Source of the DNA: Bombella dulcis | GTDB lineage: Bacteria; Pseudomonadota; Alphaproteobacteria; Acetobacterales; Acetobacteraceae | DNA: 64,000 nucleotides | Direction: 5' to 3' | Assembly: GCF_026385505.1 (NCBI RefSeq) | Contig: NZ_JANIDV010000001.1 | Span: 62,001-126,000 of the forward strand | Shown: piece by piece, positions 17,343 through 25,856 of the stretch | How positions within the stretch are numbered: position 1 is the stretch's first letter | How the letters are laid out: the number at the start of each line of letters is the position of its first letter | Notes under the pieces: model-generated | Seen by the model: the letters and a program-made list of their open reading frames with translations, nothing else | Databases searched by the model: none | What the model was told of the DNA's origin: nothing | Program-made: the position numbers and the translations under genes

Positions 17343-19154
17343 ATGGCAGGCATTGCCCCGACAGCATCATCCCCGGATTGTCTTTTCGCCGTCATGCGGG
17401 AGAAGGTGGTGACAGCCCTCAGGGCTGTTCTGCCGGACCTGCCTGATGATGTTGCCGCCCGTGTGGAAGTCACGCCCCCCCGTGATGCGGCTCATGGGGA
17501 CATGGCCACCAATGCGGCCCTTCTGGCTGCCAAACCTGCAAAGCGCAAGCCGTTCGAGATCGCCAGGGAGCTGGTTGCAGAACTGGCTGCCCTGCCGGAA
17601 ATCGCCCATGTGGAAATGGCTGGCCCGGGCTTCGTGAACATGACGCTGAAGCCGGAACTGTTCCACGATGTTGCAAAGGCCGTGCTGAAGCGTGGTGCTG
17701 CCTATGGGCGTTCCACTCTCGGGGCGGGGCGGCGTGCCAATGTGGAATATGTGTCCGCCAACCCGACCGGTCCGATGCATGTCGGTCACTGTCGTGGTGC
17801 CGTTGTGGGGGATGCGCTGGCGAACCTGCTGGAGGCCGCAGGCTTTGAGGTGATACGGGAATATTACGTCAATGATGCCGGGGCACAGGTCATTGCCCTG
17901 ACATGGGCGGCGTACTGGCGTTACCTTCAGGCCATCGGCACGGACATTCCGGCTGAAGAATTCGGAGAGCTGGCACCGAGCGGCCTGCAATATCAGGGTG
18001 AGTATCTCATCGCTGTCGGGCAGGCACTGGCCGAAAAGCATGGCCGCTCCCTTGCCTCTGCCGAGGGTGGCGTGGCCCCGGCAGAGACATGGTTCGAGAC
18101 GGTCCGTGCGGAAGCTCTTGAGCACATGATGGGCATGATCCGTGATGACCTTGCCGCACTGGGCATTCATCATGAGATTTTCAGCAGTGAAGCCGAGGTG
18201 CTGAAAAGCGGTGAGGTGGATGCCGCCATTGCCAGCCTCGAGAAGCGTGGCCTGCTCTATGAAGGCGTGCTGGAATCGCCCAAGGGCAAGAAGCTGGAAG
18301 ACTGGGAAGCCCGCCCGCAGACGCTGTTCCGTTCCACAGAGTTCGGGGACGATCAGGACCGTGCCCTGCGGAAGTCAGATGGCTCCAACACCTATTTCGC
18401 CAATGATGTCGGCTATCATGCCCGCAAGGCGTCCCGGTCCGATCTGCTGATTGACGTTCTGGGGGCAGATCATGGCGGGTATGTCTCCCGCATGAGGGCT
18501 GCCGTTGCGGCCCTGACGGAGGGCAGGACGGATTTTGAAGTCGTCATGTGCCAGATCGTCCGTGTGGTGAAGGATGGTGAGCCGGTGCGCATGTCCAAAC
18601 GGGCTGGAACCTTCGTCACGCTGCGGGACCTGATTGATGAGGTCGGTCGTGATGCCGTGCGCTTCACCATGCTGACCCGCAAGGCCGATGCCCAGATGGA
18701 GTTCGACCTGAACGCCGTCGTGGCGCAGACCCGGGACAACCCGGTTTTCTATGTCAATTATGCTCATGCACGCTGCCGGTCCGTCCTGCGGCTGGGGGAA
18801 GAGACCTATGGTGCCGCCGTCGTGACGGAAGAGGCTCTTGCCGGGCAGGACCTCTCCATTCTGACGGCAGATGAGGAACTGGCCGTTCTGCGCCGCATTG
18901 CCAGTCTGCCACGGCAGATCGAGGCGGCGGCCCTTGCCCGGGAGCCGCACCGCATCGCCACATACTGCATCGATCTGGCCTCCGACTTCCATGCGCTCTG
19001 GAACCGGGGACGGGAGGAAACCAGTCTGCGCTTCATCCAGGATGATGCGCCGGAGGCCAGCAGGGCACGGCTTGCCCTCGTGGCAGCCATTGCCTCAACA
19101 TTGCGGACCGGCCTGGGCATTCTGGGTGTCGAGGCCGTAGAGGAGCTGCGCTGA
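17343..19154 (+). CDS. argS: Arginyl-tRNA synthetase
   Basis: A 603-residue class I synthetase. The N-terminal Add1 domain ('HGDMATNAALLAAKP') recognises the tRNA D-loop; the catalytic domain carries the HIGH motif in 'NPTGPMHVGHCRGAVVGD' and a KMSKS-like 'RMSKRAGTFVTLRDLIDEVG'; the C-terminal DALR anticodon domain begins near residue 490. The frame is open for 28 more codons upstream from 17259, but that segment is the structured leader and lacks family similarity, so I start at 17343. It follows dgt and precedes the SPOR gene by 3 bases, part of a long co-directional cluster to serS. Confidence 0.96.
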   Translation: MAGIAPTASSPDCLFAVMREKVVTALRAVLPDLPDDVAARVEVTPPRDAAHGDMATNAALLAAKPAKRKPFEIARELVAELAALPEIAHVEMAGPGFVNMTLKPELFHDVAKAVLKRGAAYGRSTLGAGRRANVEYVSANPTGPMHVGHCRGAVVGDALANLLEAAGFEVIREYYVNDAGAQVIALTWAAYWRYLQAIGTDIPAEEFGELAPSGLQYQGEYLIAVGQALAEKHGRSLASAEGGVAPAETWFETVRAEALEHMMGMIRDDLAALGIHHEIFSSEAEVLKSGEVDAAIASLEKRGLLYEGVLESPKGKKLEDWEARPQTLFRSTEFGDDQDRALRKSDGSNTYFANDVGYHARKASRSDLLIDVLGADHGGYVSRMRAAVAALTEGRTDFEVVMCQIVRVVKDGEPVRMSKRAGTFVTLRDLIDEVGRDAVRFTMLTRKADAQMEFDLNAVVAQTRDNPVFYVNYAHARCRSVLRLGEETYGAAVVTEEALAGQDLSILTADEELAVLRRIASLPRQIEAAALAREPHRIATYCIDLASDFHALWNRGREETSLRFIQDDAPEASRARLALVAAIASTLRTGLGILGVEAVEELR

Positions 19155-19157
19155 GCC

Positions 19158-20261
19158 ATGTCCACGCCGGACGATTACCGTAACAGCAACGTATCACCGC
19201 CCCATCTCGGGGAACGGCTGGGGGGAGAAGGCCGCAGACCCCTTGGCCGGATGGCCGCCCGGGAGAGTCACGGATACGCCGCAAGGCCGGGTTTTCTGGC
19301 CTCGTTCATGGGGTCGCAGTCCGGCACACGGGGGCTGATGCTGCTTGGCGTGGCGGGGGCTGCTCTCCTGCTCGTGGTCGGTGGGGTATGGAGCTGGGTG
19401 GTGACGCATCATCCGGCGGGTGTGCCTGTCATCGGGCCACCGCCTTACCCCGTGAAGGATCGTCCGGAAGACCCGGGCGGCATGATGGTCATGGGGGATG
19501 ACACGACTAAAAGTGATGTGACGGGAAAAGGGGCCGTGCATCTGGCTCCCCCGCCGGAACAGCCGGATGCGGGGCTTCTGGCCCGTCGCATGGAGCAGCA
19601 GCATGGTGCTGAAGCGGGATCATCCGCTGGAGAGGGCCAGAAAGCCGCGTCTCCTGCGGCCGCCCCGGCAGGCACGCCGTCTGTCGAAAGCAGTCCGGCC
19701 TCTGAGCAGAAGGCTTCTCCTGACACGGGGGGCGTGACGGAGGGAGCGACCGTTTCGAAGGAGAAGGATGGTGCTGTGGAAGCTGAACCTCTTCCACCCG
19801 TGCAGAAGCAGGAAGAGCCGAAAACCCCGACGGAATCCAGTGAGGCTGAGAAAGCGCCTGAGGCATCTGGCGGGCATAAGCTGGTTGCGGCTTCTCCATT
19901 GGTCGATATGGATGAGGAAGAGGCAAAGTCCTATACTCGGACCCTGCCGCCACCGACAGCTCTACCTGCTCCACTCGAAATGACTCGGAAGAAGAGCAGT
20001 GAATCCGGTTCGGCGGGGCGTTATGAGGTGCAGCTCGCTGCCCTGCCGAATGAAGAACTGGCCCGCCAGGAATGGAGCCGCCTGCGGCACAGGCTGCCTG
20101 ACCTTCTGGGGGCTTACGAGCCGGTCTATCAGAAGGTGGAACGGGACGGGAAGGTCTTTGTCCGGCTGCGTGTTGGCAGTTTTGCGGACAGAGCCGCTGC
20201 CCGTCAGCTCTGTGTTCGGCTTCATGCCCAGGCACAGGCCTGCGCCGTAGCAGCAAATTGA
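19158..20261 (+). CDS. SPOR-domain membrane protein
   Basis: A 367-residue single-pass membrane protein: cytoplasmic N-terminus of about 58 residues, one transmembrane helix at about 60-82, a long Pro/Glu/Ala-rich periplasmic linker (about 83-285), and a C-terminal SPOR domain at about 288-365 ('GRYEVQLAALPNEELARQEW', 'VFVRLRVGSFADRAAARQLC'). SPOR domains bind peptidoglycan stripped of stem peptides at the division septum, so a role in cell division or wall remodelling is likely. It starts 3 bases after argS and ends 19 bases before scpA; in most alphaproteobacteria nagZ lies between this gene and scpA. Confidence 0.85.
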   Translation: MSTPDDYRNSNVSPPHLGERLGGEGRRPLGRMAARESHGYAARPGFLASFMGSQSGTRGLMLLGVAGAALLLVVGGVWSWVVTHHPAGVPVIGPPPYPVKDRPEDPGGMMVMGDDTTKSDVTGKGAVHLAPPPEQPDAGLLARRMEQQHGAEAGSSAGEGQKAASPAAAPAGTPSVESSPASEQKASPDTGGVTEGATVSKEKDGAVEAEPLPPVQKQEEPKTPTESSEAEKAPEASGGHKLVAASPLVDMDEEEAKSYTRTLPPPTALPAPLEMTRKKSSESGSAGRYEVQLAALPNEELARQEWSRLRHRLPDLLGAYEPVYQKVERDGKVFVRLRVGSFADRAAARQLCVRLHAQAQACAVAAN

Positions 20262-20280
20262 AAGCGGATGATGTCAGCCC

Positions 20281-21042
20281 GTGAATGACGCATTGCATCT
20301 TGTGCTGGAAGGGTTTGAAGGTCCGTTGGACTTTTTGCTGGACCTTGCACGGTCCCAGAAGGTGGACCTCCGCCAGATATCCATTCTTCAGCTGAGCGAG
20401 CAGTATCTGGAGGTTGTGGAACGTGCCCGGCAGGGGGCGGAGGTCCTCCGGCTGGAGATCGCAGCGGACTGGCTGGTCATGGCGGCCTGGCTGGCCTGGC
20501 TGAAATCCCGCCTTCTTCTGCCCTCGGCCGAACAGGATGACGAGGCGGGGGATGCAGCCGACCAGCTGCATGAGCGGCTGATCGACCTTGAGAGCATGCA
20601 TCGGGCGGCAGCCTGGCTGGAGGAGCAGCCCCGGCTGGGGCGGGATGTCTTTGCCCGTCCCGAACCGGAGAATCATACACGTATCGAGATGGCGCCCCTG
20701 AAGGGGGATGTTTCGGCTCTGGTGCTGGCCTATCTGGCGGCGAGGCGGCGGGAAGGGCGCAGGCGGACCTATTCGCCCCGTGTGACACGTTACTGGAGTG
20801 CCCAGCAGGCCCGTGCGGCTCTGGCCCGGCTGCTGGGGAGCCGGCGTGTGGCGGGCTGGCAGTCCCTCAGGGCCGTCCTGCCGGAACTGATGGAAGGTGG
20901 CGTGCTGGAGAGGCGTGCGGCTCTGGCGGGTGCCCTGATGGCCGGTCTGGAAATGGCCCGTGGCGGGCAGCTTGAGTTGCGGCAGGAAAGAGTATTTGGA
21001 GACATTGAATGGCGGGAAAGGGAAGAAACCGGGCATGAGTGA
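20281..21042 (+). CDS. scpA: Segregation and condensation protein A
   Basis: A 253-residue kleisin that joins SMC and ScpB into the condensin complex organising the nucleoid. The N-terminal 'LEGFEGPLDFLLDLARSQKV' and the 'AADWLVMAAWLAWLKSRLLLP' block are the family hallmarks; the C-terminal winged-helix part is less conserved. The start is a GTG at 20281; no in-frame ATG lies near it (the neighbouring ATGs at 20268, 20271 and 20285 are out of frame), so the GTG is needed to keep the conserved N-terminus. The stop overlaps the scpB start by 8 bases (ATGAGTGA), implying coupled translation. Confidence 0.93.
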   Translation: MNDALHLVLEGFEGPLDFLLDLARSQKVDLRQISILQLSEQYLEVVERARQGAEVLRLEIAADWLVMAAWLAWLKSRLLLPSAEQDDEAGDAADQLHERLIDLESMHRAAAWLEEQPRLGRDVFARPEPENHTRIEMAPLKGDVSALVLAYLAARRREGRRRTYSPRVTRYWSAQQARAALARLLGSRRVAGWQSLRAVLPELMEGGVLERRAALAGALMAGLEMARGGQLELRQERVFGDIEWREREETGHE

Positions 21043-21667
21043 GACAGGACCAGCCTTTCAGGAACTTCCGCCAGACATGGAAGGGCAGGATGAATCCGCC
21101 AGGGCCGTCAGCCTTGTGGAGGCCCTGCTGTTTGCCAGTGCCGGCCCGGTAACGGCCAGCAGCATCGTGGGGCTGCTGCGGGAGCAGGGGCTGGAAAGAC
21201 AGGCCGAGAATCCCGGTGCGGTGCTGGATGGTCTGGCCCGGCGGTATGAGGGCCATGCGGTGGAGCTTCAGGCCATTTCGGGCGGCTGGCAGCTGCGGAC
21301 AAGGGCCATGTTCGGCCCGGCCCTGGCACGGGTGATCGAACGGCCCCGGCGGCTGAGCCAGGGGACGCTGGAGGCTCTGGCCATTGTTGCCTATCACCAG
21401 CCCTGCACCCGTGTGGAGATCGAGACGATCCGTGGTGTCCGGCTGGGGCAGAGCATCCTGGATACGTTGCTGGAGGAAGGGCTGATTACTCCAAAAGGGC
21501 GCAAGGAGGTACCGGGCCGTCCTGTACTCTGGGGCACGACCCCGCAGTTCCTACGGCTCTTCGGGCTGGAAAGCCTTGGAGACCTGCCCCGTCGGGAGGA
21601 ATTGCTTTTTGAGTCTTCTTCCGATGAAGAGGTAACTGGGCTAGAAGACACCATACAGCCTTCATGA
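21035..21667 (+). CDS. scpB: Segregation and condensation protein B
   Basis: A 210-residue ScpB, a dimeric tandem winged-helix protein that binds the ScpA kleisin. 'LVEALLFASAGPVTASSIVGLL' opens the first winged helix; 'QGTLEALAIVAYHQPCTRVEIETIRGV' and 'LLEEGLITPKGRKEVPGRPVLWGTTPQFLRLFGLESL' in the second half are strongly conserved. The C-terminus is acidic. The ATG overlaps the scpA stop. It ends 16 bases before tatB, leaving no room for the tatA gene that normally follows. Confidence 0.94.
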   Translation: MSETGPAFQELPPDMEGQDESARAVSLVEALLFASAGPVTASSIVGLLREQGLERQAENPGAVLDGLARRYEGHAVELQAISGGWQLRTRAMFGPALARVIERPRRLSQGTLEALAIVAYHQPCTRVEIETIRGVRLGQSILDTLLEEGLITPKGRKEVPGRPVLWGTTPQFLRLFGLESLGDLPRREELLFESSSDEEVTGLEDTIQPS

Positions 21668-21683
21668 GGGGAGATGCCCGCCA

Positions 21684-22286
21684 ATGTTTGACCTGAGCTG
21701 GACAGAAATTGCCCTTCTGGTGATCGTTGCTCTTGTCTGCATCGGCCCCAAGGACCTGCCCGTGGCCATGCGGACCCTCTCGAAGGCCATAAAGGCCATC
21801 CGCCGAATGGGGGCGGAATTCCAGCAGCATATTGATGAGATGGTTAAGGAGGCGGACCTCAGTGAGGCGAGGGACCAGCTGCGGGAAATCAGGCAGTTTA
21901 GCCCACGGGAACAGCTCCGCAAGGCAATCGATCCTGACCGTTCGCTGGACAGGCAGATGGATTTTGGCGGGCCGGACGGTCTTCCCGCAACGCCGGCACC
22001 TCCACCGCCTCCCCCCCCGCCGGGCAGTGAGGAGCTGGAGAGCCGCCGTACCCATGCCCAGCCCTACAATGCCCGGATGCAGGCACAGGCCGAAGCACTG
22101 GAGCGTGCTCCGGCCATACTGCCCCCCACGACGGCCCTGAGGCTGATGGAGGAATCCCGTTACTGGCATCGTCCGGCTTGCCTTCCGCCGGAGATTGCCC
22201 TGCATAATGGTCGGCGGATGGCCATTCTGACGGAAACCCGGCCCTCCGAGGGCGTGAAAGGAGAACCGCAGCATGGCCCAGCCTGA
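21684..22286 (+). CDS. tatB: Sec-independent translocase subunit TatB
   Basis: A 200-residue TatB: one N-terminal membrane helix (residues 6-24, with Glu8 inside it as in TatB), the 'GPKDLPVAMRTL' hinge, and an amphipathic helix to about residue 75. The rest is a long variable tail with a poly-proline run near residue 105. With TatC it forms the receptor for folded twin-arginine substrates at the inner membrane. It directly follows scpB; no tatA is present here, although the usual order is tatA-tatB-tatC. The stop overlaps tatC by 14 bases. Assignment as TatB rather than TatA rests on the long tail and the position before tatC. Confidence 0.88.
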   Translation: MFDLSWTEIALLVIVALVCIGPKDLPVAMRTLSKAIKAIRRMGAEFQQHIDEMVKEADLSEARDQLREIRQFSPREQLRKAIDPDRSLDRQMDFGGPDGLPATPAPPPPPPPPGSEELESRRTHAQPYNARMQAQAEALERAPAILPPTTALRLMEESRYWHRPACLPPEIALHNGRRMAILTETRPSEGVKGEPQHGPA

Positions 22287-23178
22287 GACATCCAGCGAGA
22301 CGGTACGGACGACGGAGCAGCAGGAGTCCCCTCCCCATCAGGCGGCGGAAGGCGACACGGCCCAGACGCAGGGGCGGCACGTTGCGGGTGACACGCCCAT
22401 GCCACTGCTCGACCATCTGATCGAGCTGCGGCGGCGGCTCATCTGGTCTCTGGCCACGTTCGTGGTGGCCTTTCTCCTCTGCTACCATTTTTCCGGTGAG
22501 ATATACCGCTTTCTGGCGGCCCCGCTGGCAAGCATCATGCGGCAGAAGGGCGAGCAGCCTCACCTGATCTATACGGCCCTGTATGAGGCTTTCTTCACCT
22601 ATGTGCGGGTGGCCGTGTTCGGGGCGTTCTTTCTGTCCTTTCCCATGATGGCCATTCAGGCGTGGATATTCATTGCGCCGGGTCTGTACAGGAATGAAAA
22701 GAAGGCCTTTGCGCCGTTCCTGATCGCCACGCCGCTGCTCTTTCTGGCCGGGGCGGCACTGGCCTATTATCTGGTCTTTCCTTTTGCGTGGAAGTTCTTC
22801 CTGTCCTTCCAGCAGATGGGGGGTGAGAACCAGATGGGCATTGAACTTCAGGCCCGTGTTTCGGAATATCTGAATCTCGTCACCAAGATGATCATGGCCT
22901 TTGGCATCTGCTTCGAGCTGCCCGTGGTGCTGACCCTTCTGGTGCGGGCCGGGCTGGTGGGTACGGCCCTGCTGCGGCGCATACGCCGTTATGCCTATGT
23001 CGGAGCTTTTGCCATTGCGGCGGTCATTGCGCCGCCGGATGCCATCACCATGCTGGGGCTGGCCATTCCGCTGATCGGGCTGTACGAGATTTCCATTCTT
23101 GCCGCCCGCATGGTGGAGCCGAAACCCATTACGGCAGATGATGACGGGACCCTGCCTGACCAGCGGGACGCTGCCTGA
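22273..23178 (+). CDS. tatC: Sec-independent translocase subunit TatC
   Basis: A 301-residue six-helix membrane protein that recognises twin-arginine signal peptides. After a longer than usual, Gln/Thr-rich cytoplasmic N-terminus of about 37 residues come the conserved 'PLLDHLIELRRRLIWSL' signal-binding region, 'YEAFFTYVRVAVFGAFFLSFP', 'FIAPGLYRNEKKAFAPFL' and 'MIMAFGICFELPVVLTLLV'. 'AVIAPPDAITMLGLAIPLIGLYEISI' forms the last two helices. It overlaps tatB by 14 bases and is followed 78 bases later by serS. Confidence 0.96.
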   Translation: MAQPETSSETVRTTEQQESPPHQAAEGDTAQTQGRHVAGDTPMPLLDHLIELRRRLIWSLATFVVAFLLCYHFSGEIYRFLAAPLASIMRQKGEQPHLIYTALYEAFFTYVRVAVFGAFFLSFPMMAIQAWIFIAPGLYRNEKKAFAPFLIATPLLFLAGAALAYYLVFPFAWKFFLSFQQMGGENQMGIELQARVSEYLNLVTKMIMAFGICFELPVVLTLLVRAGLVGTALLRRIRRYAYVGAFAIAAVIAPPDAITMLGLAIPLIGLYEISILAARMVEPKPITADDDGTLPDQRDAA

Positions 23179-23256
23179 GGCGGACATTCCCCGACAGGCG
23201 AAACTGGTATAGACAGACCTCAACAGTTCCAGAAACCAGGCGGAGTATACTGACCC

Positions 23257-24522
23257 ATGCATGACCTCAAAGCCCTACGTGCAGATCCTGCCGCTTTTGA
23301 TGCTGCACTGGCCCGCCGTGGCCTGCCTGCCGTGGCGGAATCCCTCGTGAAAGAGGATGAGCAGCGTCGTGCCGCCCTGGCCGAATTGCAGGAGGCACAG
23401 GCGCGGCGGAAAGGGCTGGCAAAGGAGATCGGTCAGGCCAAGCGCAATGGGGAGGATACGACGGAGATTGAGGCCCGTGGGGTCGCCCTGCGTGACCGGA
23501 TCGCCACGCTGGAAGCCCGTGCCAACGAGATTCAGAAGCGCATTGATGATGTCCTCCAGCGTCTACCGAACCAGCTGGATGCTAGCGTGCCGGATGGCAG
23601 GGATGAAAACGACAATGTGGTCGTGCATCAGCGTGGTGAGGTGCCGTCCTTTCCTTTCGAGGCGAAGCAGCATTTCGAGCTGGGAGAAGCTCTGGGGCTG
23701 ATGGATTTTGCAGCGGCGGGCAAAATTGCCGGGTCCCGCTTCGTGATGCTGCGGGGCGTTCTGGCCCGGCTGGAACGGGCACTGGGGCAGTTCATGCTGG
23801 ATACCCATACGGGTGAGTTCGGCTATGAGGAAGTGACGGTTCCTCTGCTGGTCAATGATGCATCCATGTATGGCACGGACAAGCTGCCAAAATTCGCTGA
23901 GGATTCCTTCCATACGGATGATGACCGCTGGCTCATCCCGACTGGTGAAGTGCCGCTGACAGCCTCCGTCATGGGTGACATCCTGCCTGCTGAAAGCCTG
24001 CCCCGGCGCATGACGACACTCTCCACTTGTTTCCGCTCCGAGGCCGGGTCTGCCGGACGGGACGTGCGGGGGATGCTGCGCCAGCATCAGTTCACCAAAT
24101 GCGAGCTTGTCTCCGTTGTGGCTCCGGAAGAGAGTGAGGCCGAGCATGAGCGCATGACCCGTGCGGCGGAAACGGTGCTGGAGCGGCTGGGCCTGCCCTT
24201 CCGCCGGGTGCTGCTCTGTGCTGGTGATACGGGCTTCGGTGCCGCAAAAACGTATGATCTGGAAGCCTGGCTGCCGGGGCAGAAGGCATGGCGTGAAGTG
24301 TCTTCCTGCTCCAATACACGGGATTTCCAGGCCCGCCGCATGAATGCCCGGATGCGCCGGGAGAAGACGACCGTTTTCGTGCACACGCTGAACGGGTCCG
24401 GCCTTGCCGTGGGACGGGTGATGATTGCCCTGATGGAAATGTATCAGCAGGAGGATGGCAGCATCATCGTACCGGACGTCTTACGTCCTTACATGGGAGG
24501 CCTGACTGTTATTTTGATTTGA
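23257..24522 (+). CDS. serS: Seryl-tRNA synthetase
   Basis: A 421-residue class II synthetase charging tRNA-Ser (and selenocysteine tRNA where present). The N-terminal coiled-coil arm that grips the tRNA long variable loop runs from about residue 30 to 100. The catalytic core shows motif 2 in '[20 protein letters not shown]' and motif 3 near the C-terminus ('[20 protein letters not shown]'). Length is normal. The gene ends the argS-scp-tat cluster; the usual next gene in alphaproteobacteria, surE, is replaced here by an unrelated lipoprotein gene. Confidence 0.97.
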   Translation: MHDLKALRADPAAFDAALARRGLPAVAESLVKEDEQRRAALAELQEAQARRKGLAKEIGQAKRNGEDTTEIEARGVALRDRIATLEARANEIQKRIDDVLQRLPNQLDASVPDGRDENDNVVVHQRGEVPSFPFEAKQHFELGEALGLMDFAAAGKIAGSRFVMLRGVLARLERALGQFMLDTHTGEFGYEEVTVPLLVNDASMYGTDKLPKFAEDSFHTDDDRWLIPTGEVPLTASVMGDILPAESLPRRMTTLSTCFRSEAGSAGRDVRGMLRQHQFTKCELVSVVAPEESEAEHERMTRAAETVLERLGLPFRRVLLCAGDTGFGAAKTYDLEAWLPGQKAWREVSSCSNTRDFQARRMNARMRREKTTVFVHTLNGSGLAVGRVMIALMEMYQQEDGSIIVPDVLRPYMGGLTVILI

Positions 24523-24597
24523 ATAGTATTCTTTGTAAAGTTCGGCATCGCTGTTAACGAGGAGGAAAGCATTCCATAGATTCTTGCTGGTCATTAC

Positions 24598-24613
24598 CTA
24601 TCACGTGTGATAG
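24598..24613. promoter_or_regulatory. Operator-like inverted repeat before lipoprotein gene
   Basis: CTATCAC-GT-GTGATAG is a perfect 7-bp inverted repeat 70 bases upstream of the lipoprotein start, a plausible dimeric-repressor site. No regulator gene is adjacent. Confidence 0.35.
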
Positions 24614-24682
24614 ACTGTTTGGCAGCTATATATGCGTAGAAGTATGAGAGTTTTGGCCTGCGCTACTTTTTCGGGATAAATC

Positions 24683-25789
24683 ATGATGTTGCTACGTTCT
24701 CTGGGGTGTCTGTTTGCTGTTAGCATGCTGGTTTTATCCTCTTGTTCGTCTTCTGTTGGGCCGCATAACATGAGGCGGGACCGGCTGGATTACGAAAAAG
24801 AGATGAGTCGGCAGCAGAATCAGGAGATGCTTTTCAACATCGTGCAGCTCCGGTACTCGTTGTCACCGACGTTGATTGAGCCGACACAGATTATTTCGGC
24901 CTATACGGCAGAGACCAGTTCCAGTGCCAACATTAGTGGTACGCCTTGGATCCAAGGAGCAGGTGGTACGGTAGGTGGTTCGCTGGGTTACTCCTATAGT
25001 GACAGCCCTACGGTGACATATCAGCCCGTGTCCGGCATGCAGTTTTCCGTTAATATTTTGCGTCCTATTTCTCCGCAGACGCTTCTGCCGTTGATCTCTA
25101 GCGGTTTGCCGATTGATACGCTATTGCAGATGACGATGCAGTCCATTGGTCCGGCCAGTAATACGACCAGTACGATTGCAGGGACAGAAGGCAAGGAAGC
25201 TTCCATCCGTTTCACCTATTTACTCCGTGCGCTGCGTAAACTGCAGGCGGGTAATGCGCTGAGTATCCGCAGTATTGCACCAACGGCAGCCACCAAGACA
25301 CAGCCGGCCCAGCCGGAACGGACTTTTATTCTGTTGCCACACAGCAGTGCGCCTGAGATTGTTGAGCTTCAGGGGCAGGTGCGGCAAGCTCTGCAGCTTC
25401 CTCCTGGATGTGACCAAGCCGAGGTTATTTATGGTCGGACAGCGGATCATCCGGGTCAGGTGGCGATGGTGACACGCTCCATGCTGGCGATCTGGGAAGA
25501 TGTTGCCAGCACGATGGAAGTGCCAAAGAAAATGGTAGATAAAGGCATCACCGCTCCCTCTGTGGTGCGTGGGCCAAATGAGCCTCAGCCTGCCATCATT
25601 ATTCATTGTAGTCCGGCGAGGCCTAGCAATGAGCAGGCTTATACGTCTGTTGAGTATGAAGGTTCATGGTACTGGATTTCTAAGGATGATTTAGCCAGCA
25701 AGTTGGCATTTTCTATGCTCCAGTTTATTCATGCCATTGCCGAGACGGCATCGGCCAAGGGAGCCATGGTTACCATTCCAAGCCGCTGA
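24683..25789 (+). CDS. Putative outer-membrane or secreted lipoprotein, function unknown
   Basis: A 368-residue protein with a lipoprotein signal peptide: hydrophobic residues 3-18, then LVLSSC with the lipidated Cys at 21. The first mature segment 'RDRLDYEKEMSRQQNQEMLFNIVQLRYSLSP' matches a pattern I recall from a widespread uncharacterised proteobacterial lipoprotein family (R-x-D-Y-x-x-x-[IM] ... LLxNIVxLRY). A Gly/Ser/Thr-rich segment follows (about 80-120). 'EGSWYWISKDDLASKLAFSMLQFI' near the C-terminus is another conserved-looking block. Base composition is lower in GC than the neighbours and codon use differs, hinting at a separate origin. It is flanked by an inverted repeat upstream and a strong terminator downstream, so it is its own transcription unit. 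Confidence 0.65.
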   Translation: MMLLRSLGCLFAVSMLVLSSCSSSVGPHNMRRDRLDYEKEMSRQQNQEMLFNIVQLRYSLSPTLIEPTQIISAYTAETSSSANISGTPWIQGAGGTVGGSLGYSYSDSPTVTYQPVSGMQFSVNILRPISPQTLLPLISSGLPIDTLLQMTMQSIGPASNTTSTIAGTEGKEASIRFTYLLRALRKLQAGNALSIRSIAPTAATKTQPAQPERTFILLPHSSAPEIVELQGQVRQALQLPPGCDQAEVIYGRTADHPGQVAMVTRSMLAIWEDVASTMEVPKKMVDKGITAPSVVRGPNEPQPAIIIHCSPARPSNEQAYTSVEYEGSWYWISKDDLASKLAFSMLQFIHAIAETASAKGAMVTIPSR

Positions 25790-25816
25790 GGCTGATAAAC
25801 GGACCTGAAATGGGGC

Positions 25817-25848
25817 GGGCGTGCCATCATATGGTACGCCCTTTTTTT
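25817..25848. terminator. Hairpin terminator
   Basis: An 11-bp stem (GGGCGTGCCAT with ATGGTACGCCC, one G-T wobble), three-base loop, and seven T. It ends the lipoprotein transcript and lies just beyond the 3' end of the convergent helicase gene. Confidence 0.85.
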
Positions 25849-25856
25849 GTAGTGGT

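Noticed and set aside
19507..21036. 509-codon open frame antisense to the SPOR gene and scpA
   Set aside because: Spans two real genes and reads as Pro/Gln/Arg-rich nonsense.
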